Origin: Acholeplasmataceae bacterium
GTDB taxonomy: Bacteria > Bacillota_I > Bacilli_A > Acholeplasmatales > Acholeplasmataceae
Direction: 5' to 3'
Length of the DNA stretch: 29,513 bases
NCBI GenBank assembly: GCA_012520715.1
Contig: JAAYNT010000074.1
Span: 1 to 29,513, forward strand
The number at the start of each line of letters is the position of its first letter. Position 1 is the stretch's first letter. This document shows positions 1 through 7,661 of this stretch, one piece after another. Below the pieces are notes generated by a model, which did not search any database, was not told where the DNA came from, and saw only the letters and a program-made list of their open reading frames with translations. Made by a program: the position numbers and the translations under genes.

Positions 1-162
1 TCTAACGCTTTCTTCAATATTTACACTAATCTCGCCGTCAGCAAACTTTAATACATCTACTACTGATAGTGGAATATCAGAAGTTTTTGCAATTTCTTTA
101 GCTAAAGGAACATTGGAACTTAAGCTAAATAGTTTTACTTTTTTGCCATCAATTTCTCTCAT
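1..162 (-). CDS. prs: Ribose-phosphate pyrophosphokinase, N-terminal part (cut by window edge)
   Basis: Makes PRPP from ribose 5-phosphate and ATP, the precursor of purines, pyrimidines, NAD, His and Trp; cytoplasmic. Only the first 54 codons lie in the window. They show the family N-terminus: a KLFSLSSN segment (residues 10-17), then LAKEIAK, then FADGEISVNIEESVR at residues 40-54, which matches the RFSDGEVQINIEESIRG segment of Bacillus Prs. The ATG at 162-160 follows a strong AAGGGGGA ribosome binding site. It lies downstream of spoVG with a terminator and a candidate promoter between them; spoVG-(glmU)-prs is the Bacillus order, here without glmU. Identification is firm from the N-terminus; the rest cannot be seen. 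Confidence 0.9.
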   Translation of the reverse strand, partial: MREIDGKKVKLFSLSSNVPLAKEIAKTSDIPLSVVDVLKFADGEISVNIEESVR

Positions 163-182
163 TTTATTTCCCCCTTATAATT

Positions 183-212
183 AGTATACAATTTTTAGCT
201 TTAAAAAGATAA
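183..212 (-). promoter_or_regulatory. Candidate promoter for prs
   Basis: On the minus strand TTATCT (212-207) is followed after 18 bases by TATACT (188-183), just after the spoVG terminator and about 20 bases before the prs start. The -35 match is partial, so this is a plausible but not certain promoter. Confidence 0.45.
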
Positions 213-213
213 C

Positions 214-241
214 AAAAAAGGCAACAACCGTTGCCTTTTTG
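214..241 (-). terminator. Rho-independent terminator after spoVG
   Basis: A perfect 11-bp stem (AAAAAGGCAAC, 215-225, with GTTGCCTTTTT, 230-240) and a 4-base loop. Read on the minus strand it ends in a run of T. It lies 15 bases past the spoVG stop codon. The A-run on the other side makes it potentially bidirectional. Confidence 0.88.
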
Positions 242-255
242 TGAAATATATGAAT

Positions 256-543
256 TTATTCTTCCCCTATTTCTTCTTGTTCTGGATTTGCAAGTACATC
301 TTCGTATTTAGCGATGATGCGATCTTCAATTTCCTTTCTAGTATCAGAGTTAATAGGATGAGCAATGTCACGATAAGATCCATTTGGCATCTTTTTACTT
401 GGCATAGCAATAAAAACCCCAGACTCTCCTTCGATAATTTTAATGTCGTGTACGACAAAGCAATCATCAAACGTTATTGTAGCTACTCCTTTTAATCTAC
501 TTTCTGTTCCTAGAACTCGAACTCTTACATCTGTAATTTTCAT
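256..543 (-). CDS. spoVG: SpoVG family nucleic-acid-binding regulator
   Basis: A 95-residue protein of the SpoVG family, small RNA/DNA-binding regulators first known from sporulation and septation in Bacillus but widespread in non-sporulating Firmicutes. Family hallmarks are the MKITDVRVR start, a central segment with VVHDIKIIEG (about 31-40) and the GVFIAMPSKK motif (42-51) followed by a DIAHPIN segment (59-65). The C-terminus is acidic. The ATG at 543 follows GGAGG with good spacing. It has its own extended -10 promoter upstream and a strong terminator downstream, so it can be a single-gene transcript although it lies in the conserved ispE-spoVG-prs order. Its targets in this organism are unknown. 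Confidence 0.93.
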   Translation of the reverse strand: MKITDVRVRVLGTESRLKGVATITFDDCFVVHDIKIIEGESGVFIAMPSKKMPNGSYRDIAHPINSDTRKEIEDRIIAKYEDVLANPEQEEIGEE

Positions 544-575
544 ATTATGTCCTCCATCAGTCTTATTCTACTTTG

Positions 576-584
576 ATTATATCA
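576..584 (-). promoter_or_regulatory. Extended -10 promoter of spoVG
   Basis: The minus strand reads TGATATAAT (584-576), an extended -10 of the TGnTATAAT type, about 33 bases upstream of the spoVG start. No convincing -35 is seen. The site lies in the ispE-spoVG gap. Confidence 0.6.
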
Positions 585-606
585 CTATTATTCGAAAATG
601 TATAGG

Positions 607-1380
607 TTATTTTAGAATTTTAACTGATAGCAAATTAATATCTTTTATTAATTGGAGTTTTTTTAGTATGTCTTCAGTGTAATTAGTAACAAATAAAGTT
701 GGCCCTGATCCACTCATTTTAACATGAGGCACAACTTGTTGTATCTTATGATACATTGCATTAAATTTTTCATTATTATTAAGTAAAGTTTTAAGTAAAT
801 CATTATCATTATATTCTAAAATATTAGCATGATTTTTAGTATCAATAACATGGTTATTAAACACATCTTTTGTTAGTATTTTTAAAGGTAATAAAATAAT
901 TAAAACTGACATAATTTCATCATAATTAATAAATGAAATCTTATCTCCTCTACCACTTATAATAGCTGGTTTATTATATAGACAAAACAAGGTGTCACTA
1001 CCTAGTTTATTAGCAAGTAATTCCAACTCATTTAACTCTAAGTTTAGGTTGTATAATTTATTCAATCCTCGTAGGGTTGCACTAATGTTAGCACTACCTC
1101 CTCCAAGTCCTGATCCGACAGGAATTTTTTTATTTAATATAACCTTAACTGGTTTATTTAAATTAAATTCTTTTTGAAATAATTCGATTGTTTTTAATAC
1201 AACATTATCTTTAATATAAACATTTGAAATCACTTCATTTTCATGTGAAAACTCAAAGATCATTTCATCACAAAAATTAAGTGGTAAAACTAAAGATTCT
1301 AGTTCATGAAAACCGTCATTTCTTTTGTTTTTTACTTGTAAGTTTATATTAACTTTTGCGTATGCTTTTTCATAAATCAT
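607..1380 (-). CDS. ispE: 4-diphosphocytidyl-2-C-methyl-D-erythritol kinase
   Basis: GHMP-family kinase that phosphorylates CDP-methylerythritol in the non-mevalonate (MEP) route to isoprenoids; cytoplasmic. The 257-residue protein shows the N-terminal KAYAKVNINL motif (about 5-14), the glycine-rich ATP loop PVGSGLGGGSANISATLRG (about 88-106), a GSD motif (about 126-128) and the C-terminal MSGSGPT motif. An upstream in-frame ATG at 1419 would add 13 residues inside ksgA; I prefer the ATG at 1380, where homologues begin and which lies one base after the ksgA TAA, with GGAG about 12 bases upstream. ksgA and ispE are thus translationally linked. It is evidence that the organism makes isoprenoids from pyruvate and glyceraldehyde 3-phosphate. 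Confidence 0.93.
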   Translation of the reverse strand: MIYEKAYAKVNINLQVKNKRNDGFHELESLVLPLNFCDEMIFEFSHENEVISNVYIKDNVVLKTIELFQKEFNLNKPVKVILNKKIPVGSGLGGGSANISATLRGLNKLYNLNLELNELELLANKLGSDTLFCLYNKPAIISGRGDKISFINYDEIMSVLIILLPLKILTKDVFNNHVIDTKNHANILEYNDNDLLKTLLNNNEKFNAMYHKIQQVVPHVKMSGSGPTLFVTNYTEDILKKLQLIKDINLLSVKILK

Positions 1381-1381
1381 A

Positions 1382-2152
1382 TTACTTAAACACTCCGAAT
1401 AGCTTAACAAATTCCTCAATTGATAATTGCTCAGCTCTTACATTATCATTAAAACCATTATCTTTTAGTAAAGCGATTATCTCTTGTTTTGATAAATCTA
1501 AATGCTCTGACAAGTTGTTAACTAATGTCTTTCTTTTTTGTTCAAAAGAAGCTTTAACAAAATTGAAAAAATCAACTTCATTTGTTTGATGTATTTTTCT
1601 ATTTTCTTTCTTTTCAAGTCTTATTACAATACTATCAACGTTAGGTACTGGATAAAACATTTTTCTTGAAACATTTACTATTTTTTCAACATTTGTAAGG
1701 TATTGTACAATAACTGATAAGGCATTATATTTCTTTGAATTTGGGCTACTTAAGATTCTATCTCCTACTTCTTTTTGAACCATAATAGTAGCACTATTAT
1801 ATTGTGGTTCTTCTAGAAATTTAAAAAGAATTGGTGTGGTTATATAATAAGGTAAATTACCTATTAATTCCCAAGTTTCATCTGTTTTAAGATTAGTTTT
1901 TAAGAAGTCTTCATATGTTATTTCTAAGTTAGGAAATTGATCAGATAAAGGATCAAGATATTGCTTCAAATCTTGATCTATTTCGTATGCGATAACCTTA
2001 TGTGCTGTTTGAGAAATTACCTTAGTTAAAGCTCCTCTTCCAGGACCTACTTCTACTACGTTTTTTCCTTCTATTTTTGCACCATTAACAATTTTGTTAA
2101 TTAGGTTTAAATCTGATATAAAATTTTGGCCAAATTTCTTTTTAGCTTGCAT
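1382..2152 (-). CDS. rsmA: 16S rRNA dimethyladenosine transferase KsgA/RsmA
   Basis: Dimethylates two adjacent adenines (1518/1519 in E. coli numbering) of 16S rRNA during 30S maturation, using S-adenosylmethionine. The 256-residue protein has FGQNF near the N-terminus (7-11), the SAM-binding motif VVEVGPGRGALT (about 33-44), the acidic ribose-binding position in AYEIDQ, and the catalytic NLPYYITTPI motif (about 99-108). The C-terminal helical domain ends in SIEEFVKLF. The N-terminus is shorter than in Bacillus by roughly 20 residues. The start at 2152 has AGAGG six bases upstream, inside the end of rnmV, and the two genes overlap by 11 bases. rnmV-ksgA-ispE is the B. subtilis order with yabG, veg and sspF missing. 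Confidence 0.95.
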   Translation of the reverse strand: MQAKKKFGQNFISDLNLINKIVNGAKIEGKNVVEVGPGRGALTKVISQTAHKVIAYEIDQDLKQYLDPLSDQFPNLEITYEDFLKTNLKTDETWELIGNLPYYITTPILFKFLEEPQYNSATIMVQKEVGDRILSSPNSKKYNALSVIVQYLTNVEKIVNVSRKMFYPVPNVDSIVIRLEKKENRKIHQTNEVDFFNFVKASFEQKRKTLVNNLSEHLDLSKQEIIALLKDNGFNDNVRAEQLSIEEFVKLFGVFK

Positions 2153-2678
2153 CTAATACCTCTTGTATTTCTTCTTTAGTTATTCCTAAACCATTTAAAT
2201 AATTTAACAGTCTTTTTGCATTAGATTTAGGTAAATGATAATAGTCTGTAACTTTATTTCTAAGTATTTGACTATTTGATCTACCCGTTAATCCTAATTT
2301 TTGCATAATATAAGTTGTAATATTACTATTTTTTTCTTTTTTTATAGTAATTTCATAATTTAATAACTTTTTCAGGTCTTTTATTTCAACATGTTCTAGT
2401 CCTACTTTTTGCTTTTCTTCAGAAATTGCTAAATGTTTTGGAATAAAAATATGTTTTGGGTTTTTAAGTCTAGTGCTTATTGCATCTCTTATTTTAGTTC
2501 CAGGAAAATCTGGATCTAAAATTAAAATAATTTCATTATTTTCTTCTAATTTAATTAATTTGTTAATTAATTGTTCATCATAGGCCAAACCATTAGTTGT
2601 AATAACTATCATATTGGGATCTATTCTTTTTAATAGTTGTTCATCATGAATTCCTTCAACAACATATATTTTATTCAT
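2142..2678 (-). CDS. rnmV: Ribonuclease M5 (5S rRNA maturase)
   Basis: Toprim-domain endonuclease that trims 5S rRNA precursor, normally with ribosomal protein L18. The 178-residue protein has the Toprim glutamate in YVVEGIHDE (about 5-13), the acidic DPD in ILILDPDFPGTKIR (about 52-65), and a C-terminal half of about 80 residues typical of M5. An in-frame ATG at 2708 would add ten residues but has no ribosome binding site; the ATG at 2678 is preceded by AGGAA and starts where family members start. It overlaps the HD-domain gene upstream by 8 bases and ksgA downstream by 11, suggesting one polycistronic message with coupled translation. Confidence 0.92.
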   Translation of the reverse strand: MNKIYVVEGIHDEQLLKRIDPNMIVITTNGLAYDEQLINKLIKLEENNEIILILDPDFPGTKIRDAISTRLKNPKHIFIPKHLAISEEKQKVGLEHVEIKDLKKLLNYEITIKKEKNSNITTYIMQKLGLTGRSNSQILRNKVTDYYHLPKSNAKRLLNYLNGLGITKEEIQEVLDAS

Positions 2679-3873
2679 GATTTTGTTTCCTATAAAATAA
2701 TTTATCATCCGTTTTATTTGGTTTATCTATCAAATTTTTAATAATTTCTGACTTTTCACTCAGTTTAACGATGTTTTTATCATCAAATATAAATAATTCT
2801 CTATCAGTGTCATATAAGCTATGTTGATAAATACTTTGTCTTACTGCAGTTATACCGCAGTAGTAGTTAATTTCATTATTTTTAAAGTTAGATTTTATTT
2901 CATCAATTAAATCTTTTTTATCTAAATCAACATAACCCCAGATTTTACGATTTAAAAAATCACAAGACAAGTTTTTTAAGATTTCATCTTTGCTGTATAA
3001 CAATGAATTGATTAATCCATTAATATAGTAATCGTCAATTGCTAAATAAGCATCTAAATCATATGGATTTTCCATAACTCTTATTAAAAAGTTAATATTA
3101 TTACTAAAATTATAGCCTTCTTTAATTAAATCGCTAATTCTTCGGTAAATCATCTCTAAATTAAACTCATAAGCTCTACCTACCGGATGATAATAAACTT
3201 GCCAGTACATATGATAGCGATTAAAGAAGAAGCTCTCCAAAGTATTTAGGGCACTTTCTTTAAATACTATTTTACTGTCTACAATATTAATTGATCTTGT
3301 TATTTTGTCAATATCAACACGACCATATGGTACTCCAGTATGATAAGAATCTCTAATTAAGTAATCAAGTCTATCAACATCAACTTGACTAGAGATAAGT
3401 TGCTCAATTAATGGAAATTTTCCTTTTTTTAAAATAATAGATGAAACATCATTTGCAAACTCGTTATCAATATCATTTAATATAGATCTTATTTCTTTAT
3501 GATTAGTAATAATATAAGCCCCAATAGATTCATGATTAGTATTAAAGACTTTTTCAAAAGCATGTGAATAAGGACCATGACCTATATCATGAAGAAGAGC
3601 TGATGCTAAAAACAATTCTTTTTCTCTTTTGGAAAAACCAGATTTTAAATCTGGTATATCTAAAAATCGTCTTGCTATTTCATACGCTCCAAGCGAATGA
3701 GAAAAGCGTGAGTGTTCAGCTGTATGAAAGACCATAGTCACCCCACTAAGTTGTTTAATTCTTCTTAATCTTTGAAAAAACTTAGAGTTGATAAGTCTTT
3801 TAATAAAGCCATTTTCTACTCTTACATAACCATATATTGGGTCACTAAATACCAGTTGTCTTTCTAAAATCAT
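2671..3873 (-). CDS. HD-domain phosphohydrolase, YwfO-like (probable dNTP triphosphohydrolase)
   Basis: The 400-residue protein belongs to the HD superfamily and resembles B. subtilis YwfO and the EF1143-type dNTPases, which split dNTPs to nucleoside and triphosphate. Metal-binding motifs are intact: AEHSRFSHSLGAYE (about 52-65, first His), LLHDIGHGPYSHAFE (about 92-106, the HD pair), and SSQVDVDRLDYLIRDSYHTG (about 161-180, closing Asp). The RLRRIKQLSG segment just before the first motif is also typical. The ATG at 3873 follows AGGAT. It is the first gene of a run with rnmV, ksgA and ispE, divergent from the HIT gene. Substrate is inferred from the family; other phosphate esters are possible. 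Confidence 0.85.
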   Translation of the reverse strand: MILERQLVFSDPIYGYVRVENGFIKRLINSKFFQRLRRIKQLSGVTMVFHTAEHSRFSHSLGAYEIARRFLDIPDLKSGFSKREKELFLASALLHDIGHGPYSHAFEKVFNTNHESIGAYIITNHKEIRSILNDIDNEFANDVSSIILKKGKFPLIEQLISSQVDVDRLDYLIRDSYHTGVPYGRVDIDKITRSINIVDSKIVFKESALNTLESFFFNRYHMYWQVYYHPVGRAYEFNLEMIYRRISDLIKEGYNFSNNINFLIRVMENPYDLDAYLAIDDYYINGLINSLLYSKDEILKNLSCDFLNRKIWGYVDLDKKDLIDEIKSNFKNNEINYYCGITAVRQSIYQHSLYDTDRELFIFDDKNIVKLSEKSEIIKNLIDKPNKTDDKLFYRKQNHE

Positions 3874-3909
3874 AATATGATCCTTTCTTATAAAATAATA
3901 CTAATTTTA

Positions 3910-3923
3910 GGTAAAAATTTACC
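3910..3923. promoter_or_regulatory. Palindrome between divergent HD and HIT genes (possible operator)
   Basis: GGTAAA-AA-TTTACC is a perfect 6+6 inverted repeat. It sits where the -35 of the HIT promoter would be and upstream of the divergent HD gene, so a protein bound here could affect both. No regulator is identified. Confidence 0.35.
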
Positions 3924-3929
3924 CCCATA

Positions 3930-3938
3930 TGATATAAT
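3930..3938 (+). promoter_or_regulatory. Extended -10 promoter of the HIT gene
   Basis: TGATATAAT (TG at 3930, TATAAT at 3933-3938) lies 24 bases before the HIT start and just before its AAGGGGGAT ribosome binding site. The -35 position is occupied by the GGTAAA palindrome. Confidence 0.62.
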
Positions 3939-3961
3939 AAATATACAAAGGGGGATATAAT

Positions 3962-4375
3962 ATGTCAACTATATTTACTAAAATAATTAAGCGTGAAATA
4001 CCAGCAAATATCATTTATGAAGATGATCTAGTGATTGCTTTTTTAGATATTTCACAAGCTACTTTAGGTCACACTTTAGTTGTAACAAAGCGTGAATATG
4101 AAAATATTTTTGAACTTGATGATAAAATATCAGCTCATCTTTATAAAGTTGTTGTTAAACTTTCTAAAGCTATTAATAAAGCATTTAATCCAAGTGGTTT
4201 AAATATCCTAAACAACAATGGTCAAGTTGCAGGTCAAACTGTTTTTCACTATCATATTCATATTATACCTAGATATAACGAAAGTGATGTTAACTTTACA
4301 TTGACTAATAACTACGGGCTTGCAACACAAGAAGAGCTTGAAAAAAGATGTAAGGCTATCCAATCGGCTCTATAA
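3962..4375 (+). CDS. HIT-family nucleotide hydrolase/transferase
   Basis: The 137-residue protein of the histidine-triad family hydrolyses nucleotide phosphoramidates or dinucleoside polyphosphates; the physiological substrate cannot be told. It has the N-terminal TIFTKIIKREIPANIIYEDD segment (3-22) shared by bacterial Hint-type proteins and the catalytic HYHIHIIPR triad (about 96-104), with the usual Asn-Gly upstream (NNNGQVAGQTVFHYH). The ATG at 3962 follows AAGGGGGATATAAT. It is the only plus-strand gene left of oriC, so it faces the replication fork. It overlaps the histidine kinase gene tail-to-tail by 20 bases with no terminator between. Confidence 0.93.
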   Translation: MSTIFTKIIKREIPANIIYEDDLVIAFLDISQATLGHTLVVTKREYENIFELDDKISAHLYKVVVKLSKAINKAFNPSGLNILNNNGQVAGQTVFHYHIHIIPRYNESDVNFTLTNNYGLATQEELEKRCKAIQSAL

Positions 4376-5681
4376 CAAACATTACACCTTTTCGAACATT
4401 CTTAACCGATATTGTCAAATTATAGAATGCTAATGTTTGTTGAGTTATGCTCATACCTAAGCCAAACTCACCTTTATTAGACTTTTCATATGGCTTAAAT
4501 ATTTTTTCCATAAATGCTTCATCAATATACTCACCGTCATTATAGATGGTGAGTATTTTATTTTTAAGAACAATAACTATTTTTGTTTCTGCATAACGCA
4601 TTGCGTTATCAATAACATTACCAATAGCTATTTCTAAACCTTCAGCAGTAGCAATATAAGTAGAATTATCTAAGTTTAAAACAAACTCTTTATCAAATTT
4701 AAATTTGTTTTTATTAACAATATTATGTATTACTGTTTTTACGAATACAGCTTCTGGTTCTTGATCTTGTGTTAAATATGTAATCTTATTTAGTTGTAAT
4801 AACTGAACTACTTTGTGATTTAACAGTTCAGCTTGATCAATAATAACATCAATGTCATTTACATCAGTAACACCATCTTTAATAGCTTCTCCGTAAGTTC
4901 TAATAACTGAAATAGGAGTTTTAAAGTCGTGCGAGATGTTTTGCATAATTTCGCGTTTAGTTTGTTCGTTTTCTAAAATCTCTAATCGCATTTGCTCAAT
5001 TGATTGAGCAAGTCCGGCAATTTCATCTTTACCTTCAGTCTTAATTGGTCTTTCATAGTTACTTTTAACTAATAAAGAAATCTCTCCTTGCAATTCTCCA
5101 ATTCTACCTAGAACTAATCTAGACCATAGAAGAAGTGAGACGTTACCAAGAGCGATAAGTACTAATACTGTAAATCTAAGTGTTTGAGCAAAGTCATCTC
5201 GAATTGACTTAGTGTAGCGATTATCTGTAAAGACAATTACATAAAATCCGCCTTCTTCGGCAATTCTTTGTCCTTTGCCATCAATATGATACTTAACTCT
5301 TTCTATCTTTATTTCTTCTTGAAATTGAGATGGCGGATTATTATGAGCTATCTGGGTTATATGATCCATTAGTTTTTCATTATTAAATAGATCGATAGTT
5401 TCTTCAACTGATGATCGACGTTTTTCAACTAATACTATTTCATCATCAGCATTTAATTCCCACTCATAAATAATATATCCATTAAAGTTATTATGTCTAA
5501 TCGCTTCGCGATTCCACCACTCAACTACATCATTTAAATATTGATTGAGTTGATATTTGTTTTCGTTTTGATAAACTCTTTGAAGTGAAAACTCAAAAAT
5601 CAGCAGGAAAACCAGTGATATAATCACTGTTACTGCTGTAAACATAATTGAGATTTGAGTTGACAACTTCCAACGATTCAT
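4356..5681 (-). CDS. Membrane sensor histidine kinase
   Basis: Sensor of a two-component pair with the overlapping response regulator. The 441-residue protein has a membrane segment at about 10-32, an extracytoplasmic sensor region of about 135 residues (33-167), a second membrane segment at about 168-190, a HAMP linker to about 240, and the HisKA phosphorylation site His251 in ISHDFKTPISVI. The ATPase domain carries the N-box NVIDNAMRYA (about 355-364), NDGEYI (381-386) in place of DxGxG, an F-box region KIFKPYEK, and GEFGLGMSI (404-412). The ATG overlaps the regulator's TGA (ATGA), implying coupled translation. The sensed signal is not evident; the sensor region matches nothing I recognise. 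Confidence 0.93.
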   Translation of the reverse strand: MNRWKLSTQISIMFTAVTVIISLVFLLIFEFSLQRVYQNENKYQLNQYLNDVVEWWNREAIRHNNFNGYIIYEWELNADDEIVLVEKRRSSVEETIDLFNNEKLMDHITQIAHNNPPSQFQEEIKIERVKYHIDGKGQRIAEEGGFYVIVFTDNRYTKSIRDDFAQTLRFTVLVLIALGNVSLLLWSRLVLGRIGELQGEISLLVKSNYERPIKTEGKDEIAGLAQSIEQMRLEILENEQTKREIMQNISHDFKTPISVIRTYGEAIKDGVTDVNDIDVIIDQAELLNHKVVQLLQLNKITYLTQDQEPEAVFVKTVIHNIVNKNKFKFDKEFVLNLDNSTYIATAEGLEIAIGNVIDNAMRYAETKIVIVLKNKILTIYNDGEYIDEAFMEKIFKPYEKSNKGEFGLGMSITQQTLAFYNLTISVKNVRKGVMFVIEPIG

Positions 5682-6331
5682 AACAAGCGATATCCGTGTC
5701 CGTAAATCGTTTCAATTCTTAATTTTGGCATCTTTTGTCTAAGTCTGCGTAGTAAATCGTCTACTACACGACTATTACCAAAGTATTCTGGTCCCCAAAC
5801 TTGTTTTAGAATAACTTCCCTTTCAAAAGCTTCGCCTTTATTACTAATAAAAAATGCTAATAATTCGTATTCTTTATTAGTTAGTCTAATAATATTATCA
5901 TTTTCTTTAATTTCTCTTTTTTCTGTATTAATCTCATATGTTTCATAATGAATTAATGGAGAAGAAGCATATGAATTTCTTCTTAATACAGCTTTTACTC
6001 TTAAAATTAGTTCTCTTGGTGCAAATGGTTTTGCTAAATAATCATCGCTACCAAGTTCTAAACCTTCTACTTTGTCCATATCTTTATCTCTTGCTGAGGT
6101 AAAGATAACAGAAGTAGTTGGTTGAACTTCTTTAATTTTAGTAATTAACTGAAAACCATCGATATCTCCTGGTAAGTTAATATCTAAAATCCATAAATCA
6201 ACTTGATCATTAATACGTTCCATTGCTGATTCACCATCATAAAACAATGTAACATCATAACCCTCGCGTATTAAATATTTTTTTATTATTTCAGCTAAAT
6301 TAGCTTCATCTTCAACATAATAAATTTTCAT
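5678..6331 (-). CDS. OmpR/PhoB-type response regulator
   Basis: DNA-binding partner of the adjacent histidine kinase. The 217-residue protein has a receiver domain with acidic pocket E7/D8 (YYVEDE), phospho-acceptor Asp50 (ILDINLPG), Ser79 in FTSARD, and Lys101 in LAKPF, followed by a winged-helix domain (about 125-217) ending in RIETIYGHGYRL. A TTG four codons upstream (6343) is possible, but the ATG at 6331 matches the family. The AAAGGAG Shine-Dalgarno (6368-6362) is 30 bases from that ATG, with a perfect hairpin between. It follows serS by about 40 bases with no terminator, so cotranscription with gyrBA-serS is likely. Target genes are unknown. Confidence 0.93.
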   Translation of the reverse strand: MKIYYVEDEANLAEIIKKYLIREGYDVTLFYDGESAMERINDQVDLWILDINLPGDIDGFQLITKIKEVQPTTSVIFTSARDKDMDKVEGLELGSDDYLAKPFAPRELILRVKAVLRRNSYASSPLIHYETYEINTEKREIKENDNIIRLTNKEYELLAFFISNKGEAFEREVILKQVWGPEYFGNSRVVDDLLRRLRQKMPKLRIETIYGHGYRLL

Positions 6332-6341
6332 AATCTTAATC

Positions 6342-6360
6342 AAAGACTAAAATAGTCTTT
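6342..6360 (-). promoter_or_regulatory. Hairpin between Shine-Dalgarno and start of the response regulator
   Basis: On the minus strand AAAGACTA-TTT-TAGTCTTT forms a perfect 8-bp stem with a 3-base loop. The AAAGGAG ribosome binding site is immediately 5' and the ATG is 10 bases 3'. Folding would shorten the SD-to-ATG distance from 30 to about 11 bases. It could instead be a dimeric operator for autoregulation. Confidence 0.55.
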
Positions 6361-6373
6361 TCTCCTTTCTCCA

Positions 6374-7645
6374 TTATTTTATAATATCTGTTCGTAAATA
6401 AGGTACTAATACTTTTGGAACAGTAACTGTTCCATCTTCATTTTGATAGTTTTCTAAGATTGCAATGACCGTTCTACCAACAGCGATACCTGATCCGTTA
6501 AGTGTATGAACAAATTCAGTTTTACTGTCTCTTGAACGTCTAAATCTGATGTTTGCTCTACGTGCTTGATAATCTTCGGCATTACTTATTGATGCGATTT
6601 CTCGGTATTTATCTTGCCCTGGTAACCAAACTTCAATGTCATATGTTTTAGACATTGAAAAGCCCATATCACCAGTTGAAAGTACAACGACACGATAAGG
6701 TAGTTCTAGTTTTTGTAAAATAGACTCCGCACTTTTTAGCATCGAATCTAATTCTTTATAAGAATCTTCTGGTTTACTAAACTTAATTAATTCGACCTTA
6801 TTAAATTGATGTTGACGTAACATGCCTCTTGTATCTCTTCCAGCTGATCCAGCTTCCGAACGGAAAGCTGTTGTATAAGCTGTATATTTAAGAGGTAGAA
6901 GATCACCATCTAAAATTTCATCACGATACATATTAATCATTGGAACTTCTGCAGTTGGATTTAAATACCAATTAAATCCATCTAAATGAAAAGATTCCTC
7001 TTTAAACTTAGGAAACTGTCCAGTTCCATACATACTATCTTCATTTACGATGTATGGTGGAATACACTCAGTGTATCCACCTTCATGAGCATGAACATCC
7101 ATCATAAATTGAATTAAGGCGCGCTCTAAGCGTGCTCCAAGTCCTTTTTGATATACAAAGCGTGGTCCTGTTACCTTACTAGCTCTTTGAAAATCTAATA
7201 TTCCTAAATTTTCGCCAATTTCAACATGGTCTTTTACAGGAAAGTTAAACTTTGTAGGTTTACCCCATTTAATTATTTCTTTATTGGAGCTTTCGTCTTT
7301 TCCAATAGGAACATCTTCAGCTGGAATATTTGGAGTATTAAGTAAAATTTGGTTAATTTTTTCTTCAACTTCATTAATTTTTTGATCAATTTCTTTAATC
7401 TCATCTCCTAAATTGGCAACACTGGCTAGTATTTCTTTGACATCTTTACCAGCTTGTTTGTATTCGCCAATTTTTCTAGATGTTTGGTTTCGAGTTGCTT
7501 TTAACTCGTCCCCTTTTAAAATTAATTCACGTCTAGAATTAATTAAGAATGGAACTTCTTTTAAATAATCGAAGTTTCCACCACGTGTTTCAAGTTTTTT
7601 TATTATTTCTTCGACGTTGTCGCCGATTCTTCTTAAATCTAACAT
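6374..7645 (-). CDS. serS: Seryl-tRNA synthetase
   Basis: Class II aminoacyl-tRNA synthetase that charges tRNA-Ser. The 423 residues match bacterial SerRS: an N-terminal antiparallel coiled coil (about 27-110) that grips the tRNA long arm, then a catalytic domain with LNPTAEVPMINMYRDEI (about 228-244), motif 2 FRSEAGSAGRDTRGMLRQHQF split around 262-282, and motif 3 with GRTVIAILENYQ (about 393-404). The ATG at 7645 follows AGAGGTGA. It starts 16 bases after gyrA, so it probably sits on the gyrase message. No T-box leader is present, so its expression is not controlled by uncharged tRNA here. Confidence 0.97.
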   Translation of the reverse strand: MLDLRRIGDNVEEIIKKLETRGGNFDYLKEVPFLINSRRELILKGDELKATRNQTSRKIGEYKQAGKDVKEILASVANLGDEIKEIDQKINEVEEKINQILLNTPNIPAEDVPIGKDESSNKEIIKWGKPTKFNFPVKDHVEIGENLGILDFQRASKVTGPRFVYQKGLGARLERALIQFMMDVHAHEGGYTECIPPYIVNEDSMYGTGQFPKFKEESFHLDGFNWYLNPTAEVPMINMYRDEILDGDLLPLKYTAYTTAFRSEAGSAGRDTRGMLRQHQFNKVELIKFSKPEDSYKELDSMLKSAESILQKLELPYRVVVLSTGDMGFSMSKTYDIEVWLPGQDKYREIASISNAEDYQARRANIRFRRSRDSKTEFVHTLNGSGIAVGRTVIAILENYQNEDGTVTVPKVLVPYLRTDIIK

Positions 7646-7661
7646 TTTAATTCACCTCTTA

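Noticed and set aside
4356..4375. Frameshift or fusion at the HIT/histidine kinase overlap
   Set aside because: Both genes have complete family C-termini; the 20-base tail-to-tail overlap is a simple compact arrangement.
6374..7661. T-box riboswitch for serS
   Set aside because: Only 16 bases separate serS from gyrA, too little for a T-box leader.
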